The notes below the pieces were generated by a model. The model searched no databases. It worked only from the letters and a program-made list of their open reading frames with translations, and had not been told where the DNA came from. A DNA stretch of 64,000 nucleotides from Ancylobacter sonchi (GTDB taxonomy: Bacteria; Pseudomonadota; Alphaproteobacteria; Rhizobiales; Xanthobacteraceae). Location: the NCBI RefSeq assembly GCF_018390695.1, contig NZ_JAHBGF010000028.1, positions 372,001-436,000 on the forward strand, written 5' to 3'. Both the position numbers and the translations under genes were made by a program. Below, piece after piece: positions 50,884 to 60,240 of the stretch; position 1 is the stretch's first letter; each line of letters begins with the position of its first letter.

Positions 50884-51624
50884 TCAGCCGGCATTGTCGG
50901 GAAACGCCGCGGAGATCTTGCTCCAGACGTCAACATAATAGGCGTCAATATAGTGAAAAGGCGCGGCACCCCATTGGTGCTCCTGGGCCGCGCGCTGCAC
51001 CGATGCGTCGGCACTGACCACGCAAGCGTCGGGCAATGCGGCGCAGATGATGTCGTAGAGCTGGTTGAGGAACAGGTTCTGGTCATCGACTGCCGCCTCG
51101 CCGACATCGGCGCCGTAGGCCCACACCGCGCGATGGATGACGATCGGCGTATCGCCGACGGCCTTCTTGAGCTGCGCAGCCCAGAGCGGCGCCTGTTTCA
51201 GGGTTTCATCGCGCACCGACGGCGGCCGGTGGAGTTTCCAGGGCGGCGGCAACTTGCCCATGAGCGCTTCGAGGCCCTTGGAGTTGACCAGCACCGCGTC
51301 TCCCGCGCTCCAGGTACTCAGCCGCTCGTCGATCATGTCGACGATGCAGATGTCGACCTCCGCCGTCCCCAGCTGCTTGAAGGCCGATTTCGCGACGTCC
51401 GTTTCGAAGTTGCGCCGCTCGAACCCCGACAGGTCGGCGGGGTCGCCATAGGACAACTTGGCCGGCGAGTGGGCGAGGGCCGAGCGCACCGTGCCGCGGG
51501 CGAGGTATTTCTTCACCTGCACCGTGTCGCCCGCCGCAATGCGAATCATATCGCGGCTGACGCAGGTGCCGAGAATGGCGACGCTCTTGATGCGGGTACT
51601 CCCGGGAATGGCTGCGACCGTCAA
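50884..51624 (-). CDS. DUF6270-type protein (SGNH-like)
   Basis: 246 residues. The start VAILGTCVSRDMIRIA is the hallmark of DUF6270 proteins, which sit in polysaccharide loci and may be SGNH-like acyl-transfer or hydrolase enzymes; the Cys-Val-Ser-Arg-Asp block could hold the nucleophile. Further motifs are IVDMIDERLSTW and VIHRAVWAYGAD. It overlaps the glycosyltransferase gene by 4 bp (ATGA), so the two are coupled. The reaction is unknown. Confidence 0.75.
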   Translation of the reverse strand: MTVAAIPGSTRIKSVAILGTCVSRDMIRIAAGDTVQVKKYLARGTVRSALAHSPAKLSYGDPADLSGFERRNFETDVAKSAFKQLGTAEVDICIVDMIDERLSTWSAGDAVLVNSKGLEALMGKLPPPWKLHRPPSVRDETLKQAPLWAAQLKKAVGDTPIVIHRAVWAYGADVGEAAVDDQNLFLNQLYDIICAALPDACVVSADASVQRAAQEHQWGAAPFHYIDAYYVDVWSKISAAFPDNAG

Positions 51625-54600
51625 GACGGCGTCCCCAGAAAGCCGGCCATACGGTTTTGCAGCGAGGTCACATGGCAGTTCTGCGCCACGAAATCACGTC
51701 CGGCCCGCGCATAGTGCATGTAGAGCACCGGATCGCTCCAGATCTTGCGGATGGTCTCGCCCACTTCCATCGGCTCGCAATAGATCGCCGCGTCGTGGAA
51801 CGTCTCGCGGAACACCGGCGGCAGCACCGCAGGCACGCCGCGCGCCATCGCCTCGGCGACGTTGCGGCCGAACTCCTCGATATATTGCGTGTGCGGGAAG
51901 TGGACGAGGAAATCCAGCGAATCGATGAAGTCGAGCACCGGGATGCTGTCGAACTCCATCACTTCCCAGTTGGCCGGCACGCCGCTCAGCAGCCGCTCCG
52001 GCGTATTGGCGCCGCCCAGGAGGCGCACCGTCACCTCGGAATCCACCATATAGGCGGCCGACAGCAGCCCGACATTCTGCGGCCACTTGGTCCAGTGGTC
52101 GCGGGCATGGCGGCCGATGACCGGCGGCCGATCGGGCGCCTCGTGCGGCGGCGGGTCGCGCAGCGGCATGTTGATCGGCGGCAGCCAATCGATTTCCGTC
52201 ATCTTGAGGCCGCTGTCCTGCTCCTCCAGATGCCGCCGCACCAGCGTGGAGATCGGTGCCCATTGAGGGTGGATGCCGAAGAGCTGGCGGAAATTGCGCT
52301 CGGCCAGCAGCGGCTCGTAGAAGGAGTTCTGCCCGCCCTGCACCTGATAGGGCAGCTGGTTCACCAGGATCACCCCGTGCTTGGCGGCGATCTTCGGGAA
52401 GCGGTCAAGCATGTACTTCATCACCGGCGGGTGATGCAGGATGAGCAGCTCGCACTCCGCTTCCTCCTCGCAGGTGATGATGTCCACTTGCGGGTGCTGG
52501 TTGCGGTCGCGATAGGCCGCGTCGATGTCCGGCAGCAGGCGCAGGTCGCCGCGCGGCCAGTGGAACAGGCCGACCCGGCGGCCCGCCGCCACGGCGGCGT
52601 CGATATAGCCGAGATTGCAGCCGCGCGTACCGCCGAGCAGCGACAGGTCCGATACCAGGATCATGTCGTATTTCGGCTCCGGCCGCATGTGATAGGGCAG
52701 GAGCAGCTGGGGCGACGCGAAGGGTTCCTTCTTGCTCAGGCGCTCGCCGGGGACGACGCCTTCGGCCTCCCACTTCTTCGTCATGTACGCGACCTGGCGG
52801 TCATATTCGTGGCGCACGCCGAAGGTGAGGCTGAGCAGGCTGGTCTCGCCCTGCTCGGTCAGCGATTCCGGGCGGACGAGGAAGAACGACATCGGCGTGC
52901 TGGGCAGCGCGTCGACCAGGCGCTCGGCGCCGAACTTGGCGCGCAGGCGGGCCACCATCTCGGCGTCGGCATTGGCGCGCACGCCGTCCCAGACGCCGAC
53001 CTGATCGAGGTCGGCGCGCCGCACCAGTAGCGACGGATAGCTGCGATGCACCGTCTCGAGGTTGCGACGGCTCGGGCGGATGCCGAAGCGCAGGTCCGGC
53101 GTCACGCGGCACATCATCGAGAAGGTCGCCTTGACCTCCTCGGGGTCGCGCTCGAGGAACGGCTTCATCTGCGCCGCCAGCATCTCCGGATGCGACCAGT
53201 CATCACTGTCATGGACGGTGATGAACTCGCCGGTGGCGTAGCCGAGCGCGTTGTTGCGGGTGATGTAGGCGCCCTGGTTCTCGCTGTTGCGGAAGATGCG
53301 CACCCGGTCGTCCAGGGCGGCGAAATGCTGCATCCGCTCCCAGGTGCCGTCCGGGCTGCAATCCTCGACGATGATCAGCTCGAGATTGCGCCAGGTCTGG
53401 CCGAGGATCGATTCCACCGCGAGATGAAGATGCTCCTCGGCGCCATAGGCGGCCATGAGCACGCTCACCTTGGGACCGTCGGTGATCCAGCGGTCGGTCG
53501 CGTCGCAGCGCAGGCTGTTGATGTTCAGCTCTTCCTTGTCGAGGTCGACGAGGAGCGGCACCAGCCCATCCTGCTCGAACATGGCGTTGAAGGCCGCGAG
53601 CCGCTGCGCGCTCATCTCCTTCAGCCGCTCGGGATGGTTGATCGCGCGCAGATAGGCGACATTAGTGCCCATCAGCCGGTAGTCGTTATCGTCCGGCCGC
53701 CCCTTCATCGCGTCCTCGACGCGCTTGGCGGCGGTGTCGAGATCACCGGTCTGGAGCAGGGCGTTGATTTCGACGAGGCGGAAGGTCTTCCGGCGCGCAA
53801 ACGGCTTGGAAAGCGCGCGCACCTCGGTGAGGAGCTCGACCACCTGCGGGAAGTCGCCCTTCACGGAGAACCAGCGCGACAATTCCCAGCACGCCCGCAC
53901 CCGGGCCTCGGGATGGGAGAGGCGCGACTTGGCAACGCGCAGCAGGCCTTCCTGCGCCACCTGCGAGTAGCCGCCCCACAGCGCCCGTTCGAGATGCGAA
54001 ATCTCGTTGTCGATCGCCTTGAGGTCCTTCGAGGAGATGCTGGGAGCCGGCGCCGAGGCGGGTGCCGGGGCGGGCGCAGCGCTGGCCGTCACCGGCGTGG
54101 CCGTGCCGGGCGCCGGGGCGCCCGCGCTGAAGAGCGGCAGCACCGTGGCGCCCATGGCAGGCACGGCGGCGGGGGGCGCGCCGAGCGCTTCGGCCGCGAA
54201 GTCGCCGGGCTCGCGCAACGTCGCAATGTCGGCGATGCGGACATTGTCGTGACGGAAGCTGTTCTCGTGATCGCCTTCCTTGACGATGGTCGGCAGCGCG
54301 AGGCGCAGGGCCACCCGCGGGGACCGGATCACGAAATCCAGATGCAGCGTGTCGCCGATGGTTCCGTTGATCTTCGTCGAGGCGATCTCGTCATAGACAT
54401 CCTTGAAGATGTCCTGATCTTCCGGGCGCAGGAGAATTTCGTGCCCGACGACCTGGGCGGGAATCTCGATATTGTTGGCGACGGGCAGCACGGTGCCGAG
54501 CAGCCGGCCGCCCTTTTCACGCCGCACGATTTCGATCGTGTCGATGATGCCGCCCGTCTCGCCGTCGGCGGCACCGAGCACGAAGGCCACCGAGAGCGGA

Positions 54601-54851
54601 AAGCGACGGTCTTCCCGCACCACGGGTATCTCCGCTTCCAGGCGGAGATACCCGTTGCTCTGAACGCCGAGCACACGCACGCCGGGCGCGACGACATTCC
54701 CGCCCGGACCGGTAAGGGGTATGGACACGAAGGAATAGGCAGCCCTGGTCGAGCCTTGCCGCAGCACGATCGACCATCCGCCCCCCATGAAAGCACGGGA
54801 CCCAGAAACCAGTGCTCCCTCGAGAACGGGATCTGCCAGATTCGTCTTCAT
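51621..54851 (-). CDS. Giant multidomain glycosyltransferase (GT2 core plus second GT)
   Basis: About 1076 residues. Residues 1-215 form a beta-rich region of unknown type. A Pro/Ala linker (220-270) leads into helical repeats resembling TPRs (270-400). A GT2 domain follows from about 460 (PKVSVLMAAYGAEEHLHLA, EDCSPDG, acid motif VHDSDDW). A C-terminal domain from about 730 (YDMILVSDLSLLGGTRGCNL to EEFGRNVAEAMARGVPAVLP) resembles a GT-B glycosyltransferase. ATG at 54851 is preferred over the GTG at 54857 because AGG lies 6 nt upstream. No transmembrane segment is seen; cytoplasmic glycan assembly is inferred. Confidence 0.75.
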   Translation of the reverse strand: MKTNLADPVLEGALVSGSRAFMGGGWSIVLRQGSTRAAYSFVSIPLTGPGGNVVAPGVRVLGVQSNGYLRLEAEIPVVREDRRFPLSVAFVLGAADGETGGIIDTIEIVRREKGGRLLGTVLPVANNIEIPAQVVGHEILLRPEDQDIFKDVYDEIASTKINGTIGDTLHLDFVIRSPRVALRLALPTIVKEGDHENSFRHDNVRIADIATLREPGDFAAEALGAPPAAVPAMGATVLPLFSAGAPAPGTATPVTASAAPAPAPASAPAPSISSKDLKAIDNEISHLERALWGGYSQVAQEGLLRVAKSRLSHPEARVRACWELSRWFSVKGDFPQVVELLTEVRALSKPFARRKTFRLVEINALLQTGDLDTAAKRVEDAMKGRPDDNDYRLMGTNVAYLRAINHPERLKEMSAQRLAAFNAMFEQDGLVPLLVDLDKEELNINSLRCDATDRWITDGPKVSVLMAAYGAEEHLHLAVESILGQTWRNLELIIVEDCSPDGTWERMQHFAALDDRVRIFRNSENQGAYITRNNALGYATGEFITVHDSDDWSHPEMLAAQMKPFLERDPEEVKATFSMMCRVTPDLRFGIRPSRRNLETVHRSYPSLLVRRADLDQVGVWDGVRANADAEMVARLRAKFGAERLVDALPSTPMSFFLVRPESLTEQGETSLLSLTFGVRHEYDRQVAYMTKKWEAEGVVPGERLSKKEPFASPQLLLPYHMRPEPKYDMILVSDLSLLGGTRGCNLGYIDAAVAAGRRVGLFHWPRGDLRLLPDIDAAYRDRNQHPQVDIITCEEEAECELLILHHPPVMKYMLDRFPKIAAKHGVILVNQLPYQVQGGQNSFYEPLLAERNFRQLFGIHPQWAPISTLVRRHLEEQDSGLKMTEIDWLPPINMPLRDPPPHEAPDRPPVIGRHARDHWTKWPQNVGLLSAAYMVDSEVTVRLLGGANTPERLLSGVPANWEVMEFDSIPVLDFIDSLDFLVHFPHTQYIEEFGRNVAEAMARGVPAVLPPVFRETFHDAAIYCEPMEVGETIRKIWSDPVLYMHYARAGRDFVAQNCHVTSLQNRMAGFLGTPS

Positions 54852-54883
54852 GTCCACCCTTCTACTGCCGCGGGATCAGCCCT

Positions 54884-55639
54884 TCACGCTGCGACGTCGG
54901 CCGCCGCAACGGCGACGGCGCTGGCCAGCGGCGGCGCGACATAGCTGAACACCGTGTTGCTATTGATATCGCGGAACTCGTTCGGCGGAATCCGCCAACG
55001 ATCGAGGTCCGAATCCGAGAAGCGGGCGGCGAAGTTGAAGCGCGGGTTGTTCTGCTGCCGCAGCGTGGCCAGCGCGCGCGGGAAGTCCGCGGCCCCGAAC
55101 AGGCGGTAGCGATCGGCGCGGCCGAAACGCTTGGCCCGCTCGGCCTCGTCGAGCATCAGATCGCCACCCTCGTCGGTCCGCATGCCGCGCACGGTCACGG
55201 TGAACAGGTGGATGCCGTTCGGCTTGAGCAGGCCGTCGAGCTTGGAAATCACCTCGAAGGGACGCAGCGACGCGACTTCCAGCAGGTTGTTGTGCAGGAT
55301 GATGTCGTACTTGTCGTTGGTGCCTTCCAGCAGCGCGTCGAGATCCGCATAGGCCTCGCACTCGACGAAATCGACAGCCGCGCCGATGGTCTTGGCGCGG
55401 TAACCCTTGCCATAGGTCTTGCTCAACAACCGGGCCGTGGCCCGATCGGGCATGATGTGGAGCGCCTTCTTCTTCTTGCTTTCGAAATAACCGAGGCATT
55501 TCAAGGCAAGAATTTCAGCGCGCTCTCTGGCCTTCGACTTGCACTTCTTGCACTCTTCCAGGGCGCGACCCCGGAAATCCACAAAGGTACTCGCTCCGCA
55601 AATCGGGCAAGAGAAATCAGCCACCTTCCGAACCCCCAT
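54884..55639 (-). CDS. SAM methyltransferase with zinc ribbon, glycan locus
   Basis: 251 residues. The N-terminus has a zinc-ribbon (FSCPICGASTFV and CKKCKSKARERAE). The class I methyltransferase core follows: KALHIMPDRATARLL as motif I and YDIILHNNLLEV as the post-motif. The C-terminus is Ala-rich. It is the first gene of the minus-strand glycan cluster, 32 bp before the giant glycosyltransferase. The substrate, perhaps a sugar, is inferred. The start codon sits in AT-rich sequence with a weak ribosome binding site. Confidence 0.8.
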   Translation of the reverse strand: MGVRKVADFSCPICGASTFVDFRGRALEECKKCKSKARERAEILALKCLGYFESKKKKALHIMPDRATARLLSKTYGKGYRAKTIGAAVDFVECEAYADLDALLEGTNDKYDIILHNNLLEVASLRPFEVISKLDGLLKPNGIHLFTVTVRGMRTDEGGDLMLDEAERAKRFGRADRYRLFGAADFPRALATLRQQNNPRFNFAARFSDSDLDRWRIPPNEFRDINSNTVFSYVAPPLASAVAVAAADVAA

Positions 55640-56002
55640 TACTAAAAATAAAAAAGCCCATTTTGAGCAATCGCAACATGAGGCTAGCGCAGCTTCGATC
55701 CCCTTGGCAAGATCGAGGGCAAGGATTTGAACCGTGACGGATATCGTCATAATCGGCGGAGACTGACGGGGCTGTATTTGGCGCCACATCTCGCATTCAA
55801 ACCGGAAAATCCGACCGCCCATCTTGCGTTGCAGCATGAGACGAGAACGGTATACAGGTAGTATTCGAGTCGCATCGGCGCCGATACGCTCCGTCTGCGG
55901 CGGAACGTCCGGGTCTTTCGCTGTCGCCGGTCCTTTTGGCGCGCGGCGCGCCGGAGGCCGGCTTAATCTCGCCGCGATGCCGTTGCTGACTGCACGCCCG
56001 CC
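55640..56002. promoter_or_regulatory. Divergent promoter region of the glycan locus
   Basis: 363 bases without a gene. The stretch 55640-55680 is AT-rich and probably contains the glycan promoter. No known operator recognised. Confidence 0.4.
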
Positions 56003-56509
56003 ATGCTGAAGCTGTTGAAATCGATTCCGCGCCTGCTGTTCGAAGCCGTAGTGCTGCTGGTCGTCCTGCTCGACGAGCTGGCCCGGCCGATCTATCGCCC
56101 GCTGATCGCCGCGGTGGCCCGCTGGCGGCTGATGCAGCGCTTCGAGGCCTGGGTGGCCGGGCATGGGCGCCTGACCATCCTGATCCTGCTGGCGGTGCCG
56201 CTGGTGGTGGTCGAGCCGATGAAGTTCCTGGCGGTGATCTGGGCCGCCAAGGGGCACTACGCGTCCGGCACCGTCGCGCTCGGCCTCGCCTATCTGGTCA
56301 GCTTCGTGGTGGTGGAGCGCATCTACAGCGCCGGCAAGCCCAAATTGATGACCTTCCCCTGGTTCGCCTGGGGGGTCGGGCTGATGGAGACGGTGCGCGG
56401 CGCGGCGCTGGAGGTATTGCGCGCCAGCCCGCTCTGGCAGCGGGCGACGCGGCTGGCGGCGTGGCTGCGCAGCGGCCTTGCCCGCCTGCGGGCCGGCACG
56501 CCGCGCTGA
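56003..56509 (+). CDS. Small membrane protein of unknown function
   Basis: 168 residues with about three predicted membrane helices: LLFEAVVLLVVLLDELARPI, LTILILLAVPLVVVEPMKFL and TVALGLAYLVSFVVVERIY. The C-terminus is basic and amphipathic. No family is recognised. A hairpin follows directly, suggesting a monocistronic unit. Confidence 0.7.
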   Translation: MLKLLKSIPRLLFEAVVLLVVLLDELARPIYRPLIAAVARWRLMQRFEAWVAGHGRLTILILLAVPLVVVEPMKFLAVIWAAKGHYASGTVALGLAYLVSFVVVERIYSAGKPKLMTFPWFAWGVGLMETVRGAALEVLRASPLWQRATRLAAWLRSGLARLRAGTPR

Positions 56510-56531
56510 CGGCGGGAAGCGTTTCCCGCCG
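56510..56531. terminator. Bidirectional hairpin terminator
   Basis: Perfect 9-bp stem CGGCGGGAA with a 4-nt loop, directly after the stop codon at 56509 and 45 bp past the convergent gloA stop. Confidence 0.55.
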
Positions 56532-56576
56532 CTCCTGATCGCGGGGAGGGCGCGGGGAGGGAAGCGCGCCCGGCCC

Positions 56577-56999
56577 TCACCACTTCCCGGTATTGGCCAT
56601 CGACGCCCACGGCTCCTGCGCCGGCTTGGCGCCGCCCTTCTGCAGCAGCTCGATCGACACGTTGTCGGGCGAGCGGATGAACGCCATATAGCCGTCGCGC
56701 GGCGGCCGGTTGATGATGACGCCGGCGTCCATCAGCTTCTGGCAGGTGGCGTAGATGTCGTCGACCTCATAGGCGAGGTGGCCGAAATTGCGGCCTTCGC
56801 CATAGGCTTCCGGGTCCCAGTTATAGGTGAGCTCCACCTCGGCGACGCCGGCCTGGCCGGGGGCCGCGAGGAAGACCAGCGTGTAGCGCCCCTGGGGCAC
56901 TTCCTTGCGGCGCACTTCCTCGAGGCCGAGCTTGTTGACGTAGAAGTCGAGCGAGGCATCGATGTCGGTGACGCGCACCATGGTGTGCAGATATTTCAT
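56577..56999 (-). CDS. gloA: Lactoylglutathione lyase (glyoxalase I)
   Basis: Converts the methylglyoxal-glutathione hemithioacetal to lactoylglutathione, 140 residues, a normal bacterial length. The two-fold fold is visible, with metal ligands His in YLHTMVRV, Glu in VELTYNWD, His in FGHLAYEV and Glu in VSIELLQK. Probably Ni/Co-dependent like other bacterial GloA enzymes, inferred from length. Divergent from cobB with 68 bp between starts. Confidence 0.93.
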   Translation of the reverse strand: MKYLHTMVRVTDIDASLDFYVNKLGLEEVRRKEVPQGRYTLVFLAAPGQAGVAEVELTYNWDPEAYGEGRNFGHLAYEVDDIYATCQKLMDAGVIINRPPRDGYMAFIRSPDNVSIELLQKGGAKPAQEPWASMANTGKW

Positions 57000-57067
57000 G
57001 GCATCCTCGGCTGATCGGCGAATGGAACCGCCCGCGGTCCGGGCGATGGAACAGGCGGCAGCAACAT

Positions 57068-57829
57068 ATGGTCCTTGACGACGACATCAAGTCCGCGCGG
57101 GCGGCGCTCGCCGACATACTGGAGGACATGCGGGCCGGCGTCGCCTTCACCGGGGCCGGCATCTCCACCGAATGCGGCATTCCCGATTTCCGCTCGCCGG
57201 GCGGGCTGTGGACGCGCAACCGGCCGATCGACTTCGAGGCCTTCCTGTCGAGTCAGGAAATGCGCGACGAGGCCTGGCGCCGGCGCTTCGCCATGGAGGA
57301 GGCGTTCGGCGGCGCGCAGCCGGGGCGCGGCCACCGGGCACTGGCCCGGATGATCGCGCAGGGGAGTCTCGCCGCCGTCGTCACCCAGAACATCGACGGG
57401 CTGCACCAGGCCTCCGGCGTGCCGGAGGAGCGGCTCGTCGAGCTGCATGGCAACTCGACCTACGCCACCTGCCTCGCCTGCGGGCTGCGGCACGAACTGT
57501 CCTGGGTGCGGACGCGATTCGACGCGCTGGGCGGGCGCGCGCCGGACTGCCGGGAATGCGACGGGCCGGTCAAGACCGCGACGATTTCCTTCGGCCAGGC
57601 GATGCCGGGCGAGGCGATGGCGCGGGCGCGGCAGTTTACACAGGACTGCGATGTGTTTCTGGCCATCGGCTCGTCGCTGGTCGTGTATCCCGCGGCGGGA
57701 TTTCCCTTGGAAGCCAAGAGGAACGGCGCGACTCTGGTGATCATCAACCGCGAGCCGACCGATCTAGACCCGGTCGCCGACCTGGTGATCCATGCCGATA
57801 TCGGCGACATATTGGATGAAGTCGAATAG
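57068..57829 (+). CDS. cobB: NAD-dependent protein deacetylase, Sir2 family
   Basis: Removes acetyl groups from protein lysines using NAD+ (e.g. acetyl-CoA synthetase), 253 residues. Motifs in order: [27 protein letters not shown], catalytic His in ELHGN, a zinc Cys pair CLACG and CRECDG, and [15 protein letters not shown]. Length and zinc-ribbon fit class III sirtuins or class U; substrate specificity is not readable. It is upstream of the cold-shock gene on the same strand. Confidence 0.93.
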   Translation: MVLDDDIKSARAALADILEDMRAGVAFTGAGISTECGIPDFRSPGGLWTRNRPIDFEAFLSSQEMRDEAWRRRFAMEEAFGGAQPGRGHRALARMIAQGSLAAVVTQNIDGLHQASGVPEERLVELHGNSTYATCLACGLRHELSWVRTRFDALGGRAPDCRECDGPVKTATISFGQAMPGEAMARARQFTQDCDVFLAIGSSLVVYPAAGFPLEAKRNGATLVIINREPTDLDPVADLVIHADIGDILDEVE

Positions 57830-57960
57830 ACACACCCGGGCTTTTTGACTCGATTGGGGTGTTTTCGTGGCGGAATCGGGTGCTATGCTCAACCCTGCTT
57901 GAATCGAGGGTAGGTGCCGAAGCCGGAGCGGTGGGGTACCGCCGCAAGTGGGGTGGGTCG

Positions 57961-58563
57961 ATGGTGTCCGACGGATCTTCGCCACGTTATGGTCTGAACG
58001 CGCGTGGCGGGCCGGGCGGCGATCTCGACGAGGGCACGGACGCCGATGCCAACCTGATCCAGGTGGCCGGCACCATCAAGTGGTTCGACGTTTCCAAGGG
58101 CTACGGCTTCATCATTCCCGACGAGGGCGGCAGCGACATCCTCCTGCACGTCACCTGCCTGCGCCGCGGCGGTTTCCAGACCGCGCAGGAAGGCGCCCGC
58201 GTGGTCTGCGAGGTGGTGGCGCGCGAGCGCGGCTTCCAGGCGCTGCGCGTGCTGTCGATGGACGAGACCACGGCGCTGCACCATTCGCAGCTGCCGCCGG
58301 CGCGCACCCATGTCGCGGTGCAGCCGACCGGCGGCTTCGAGCGGGCCTGGGTGAAGTGGTTCAACCGTCTGAGGGGCTTCGGCTTCCTCAGCCGCGGCGA
58401 GGGCACGCCCGACATCTTCGTGCACATGGAGACGCTGCGCCGCCACGGGCTCACCGAGCTGCGTCCCGGCCAGGTGGTGCTGGTGCGCTTCGGGCCGGGC
58501 CCGAAGGGGCTGATGGCGGCCGAGGTGCGGCCGGACGGCTCCTCCATCCCGTCCTCGCACTGA
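57961..58563 (+). CDS. Double cold-shock-domain protein
   Basis: 200-residue single-strand nucleic-acid-binding protein with two CSDs. The first (about 33-100) carries GTIKWFDVSKGYGFIIPDEG, the second (about 127-195) VKWFNRLRGFGFLSRGEG; both have the RNP1-like KGYGFI/RGFGFL and RNP2-like DILLHV/DIFVHM motifs. Two-domain cold-shock proteins are typical of alphaproteobacteria. Start at 57961 was chosen for GGGGTGGG upstream. RNA chaperone role inferred from the family. Confidence 0.9.
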   Translation: MVSDGSSPRYGLNARGGPGGDLDEGTDADANLIQVAGTIKWFDVSKGYGFIIPDEGGSDILLHVTCLRRGGFQTAQEGARVVCEVVARERGFQALRVLSMDETTALHHSQLPPARTHVAVQPTGGFERAWVKWFNRLRGFGFLSRGEGTPDIFVHMETLRRHGLTELRPGQVVLVRFGPGPKGLMAAEVRPDGSSIPSSH

Positions 58564-58705
58564 TCCCGGCGGCTTCTCGCCGCCGAGGGGGTGGCCGGCT
58601 TTTCCGTTCCGTGTTTCCGGCCATATCGGCGCCATGTTGCGCTGGTGCTTTCGCCCGATCTCCCCGCCAAGCAAGGGAAGGCGCCTTCTGCGCCGCCGCA
58701 GTATC

Positions 58706-59197
58706 ATGACCGCATCGATCCGACTTTCCGCGATCCGCCTCGCAATCCTGCCGGCCGCGCTGCTGGCGCTCAGCCTCATCTGTCTCGCGCTGGCGCCGCA
58801 GATGGCTCATGCCGCCAGCTTCGAGAAGGCGACCATCGACACCCGCTCGGGCCCGGTGACCTTCGACGTCGAGATCGCGGTCACCGCCGACGAGCGTGCC
58901 AAGGGGCTGATGTACCGCACCGAGCTGGCGCCGACCGCCGGCATGCTGTTCGACTTCGCGGTGACCCAGCCGGTCTATATGTGGATGAAGAACACCTATA
59001 TCCCGCTCGACATGCTGTTCATCCGCTCCGACGGCCGTATCGCCCGCATCGCCGCCGACACCACCCCGCTGTCGACCCAGACCATCGAATCCGGCGAGCC
59101 GGTGCGCGCGGTGCTGGAACTGCCGGCCGGTACCGCCAAGGCGCGCGGCATCGCGGTGGGCGACCGCATCCGGCACCGCTTCTTCACCGCCAATTGA
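58706..59197 (+). CDS. Exported DUF192 protein
   Basis: 163 residues with an N-terminal signal or anchor (IRLAILPAALLALSLICLAL, then AHA). The DUF192 domain is complete: FDVEIAVTADERAKGLMYRT, MLFDF, YMWMKNTYIPLDMLFI and GEPVRAVLELPAGTA. Many bacteria place it after a double cold-shock gene, as here. Function unknown. Confidence 0.88.
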   Translation: MTASIRLSAIRLAILPAALLALSLICLALAPQMAHAASFEKATIDTRSGPVTFDVEIAVTADERAKGLMYRTELAPTAGMLFDFAVTQPVYMWMKNTYIPLDMLFIRSDGRIARIAADTTPLSTQTIESGEPVRAVLELPAGTAKARGIAVGDRIRHRFFTAN

Positions 59198-59462
59198 GGC
59201 GGGCAGGGGCGGGGGGTCCTCCGTATGGTGGGCGTCGCCGACGGGGCGTCGCGGTGTCCGTCGCTCCCTCGACGCGCCGGTCGGTGGGCTCGCTTGCGCG
59301 CCAGCGCGGAGCGGGATGGGCAGGATGTGAACATCCTTCGGGAGTTTGGCGGGACTTTTGGTACGCGCCCTTGCCATCGCGGGCGTCCCTGTGCCATTCC
59401 ATGTCCCGGACGGTGGAGCTTCCATCGTTGGATTTCGTTGGAACACAACGGGTTTCGGTCGG

Positions 59463-59539
59463 CGGGGTATAGCGCAGCCCGGTAGCGCGGAAGTTTTGGG
59501 TACTTCAGGTCGCAGGTTCGAATCCTGCTGCCCCGACCA
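59463..59539 (+). tRNA. tRNA-Pro(TGG)
   Basis: 77 nt with CCA encoded. Acceptor CGGGGTA pairs with TGCCCCG; anticodon stem GAAGT/ACTTC encloses the loop TTTGGGT (anticodon TGG); the T arm is GCAGG TTCGAAT CCTGC. Confidence 0.95.
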
Positions 59540-59630
59540 GACCGGACACGCACCTTGGTTCGTCGCCTTCGCCGCCTTCGAGAGTCGGGGCGCGGGCCAT
59601 GGGGCGCGCGGGATTTGGGAGCGCAGGTCG

Positions 59631-59936
59631 ATGGTCGCACGCATCTACAAGCCGAGCCGCAACGCGATGCAGTCGGGCACCGCGAAGACCAAGCTGTGGG
59701 TGCTGGACTACGAGCCCGAGCAGCCCCGTCAGGTCGAGCCGCTGATGGGCTACACCAGCTCCGGCGACATGAAGAGCCAGCTGCGCCTGCGCTTCGACAG
59801 CAAGGAAGAGGCGGTGGCCTATGCCGAGCGGCACGGCATCGCCTATCAGGTGCAGGAGCCGAAGGAGGCGACCCGGCGCCGCATCGCCTATTCCGACAAT
59901 TTCAGCTTCCGCCGCGTCGGGCAGTGGACGCACTGA
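59631..59936 (+). CDS. NADH dehydrogenase accessory subunit, NDUFS4-like
   Basis: 101-residue ETC Complex I subunit of the NDUFS4 (18-kDa) family, found in alphaproteobacteria and mitochondria. Motifs are ARIYKPSRNAMQSGTAKTK, WVLDYEP, GYTSSGDMKSQLRLRFDSKE, and DNFSFRRVGQWTH. It helps assemble or stabilise the N-module. Lies between two tRNA genes. Confidence 0.9.
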   Translation: MVARIYKPSRNAMQSGTAKTKLWVLDYEPEQPRQVEPLMGYTSSGDMKSQLRLRFDSKEEAVAYAERHGIAYQVQEPKEATRRRIAYSDNFSFRRVGQWTH

Positions 59937-60006
59937 CGCCGAGCCGGGGCGTGCCGCCGGCGCGCCCTGTCCTGCCGGCCGCCGCGAACCTGATCGCCGG
60001 TCTCTT

Positions 60007-60083
60007 GGCCCCGTAGCTCAGCTGGATAGAGCAGCCGCCTTCTAAGCGGCAGGTCCCTGGTTCGAGCCCAGGCGGGGTCGCCA
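60007..60083 (+). tRNA. tRNA-Arg(TCT)
   Basis: 77 nt with CCA encoded. Acceptor GGCCCCG pairs with CGGGGTC; anticodon stem GCCGC/GCGGC encloses CTTCTAA (anticodon TCT); the T arm has TTCGAGC. Confidence 0.95.
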
Positions 60084-60240
60084 TCCCTGCGATGGTTTTC
60101 GGGCCGCGCACGTCCCGCGCCTGCCGCTCTGCCTCATGCGGGCCGCGGCGGTTTCACACTCCCGCCATCCGCATGGTCTTCGCTGCCGGACCTCACCCGT
60201 GCTCGGTCGTCTCGTCGGCTGAACGATGCGGAGCCGACGC

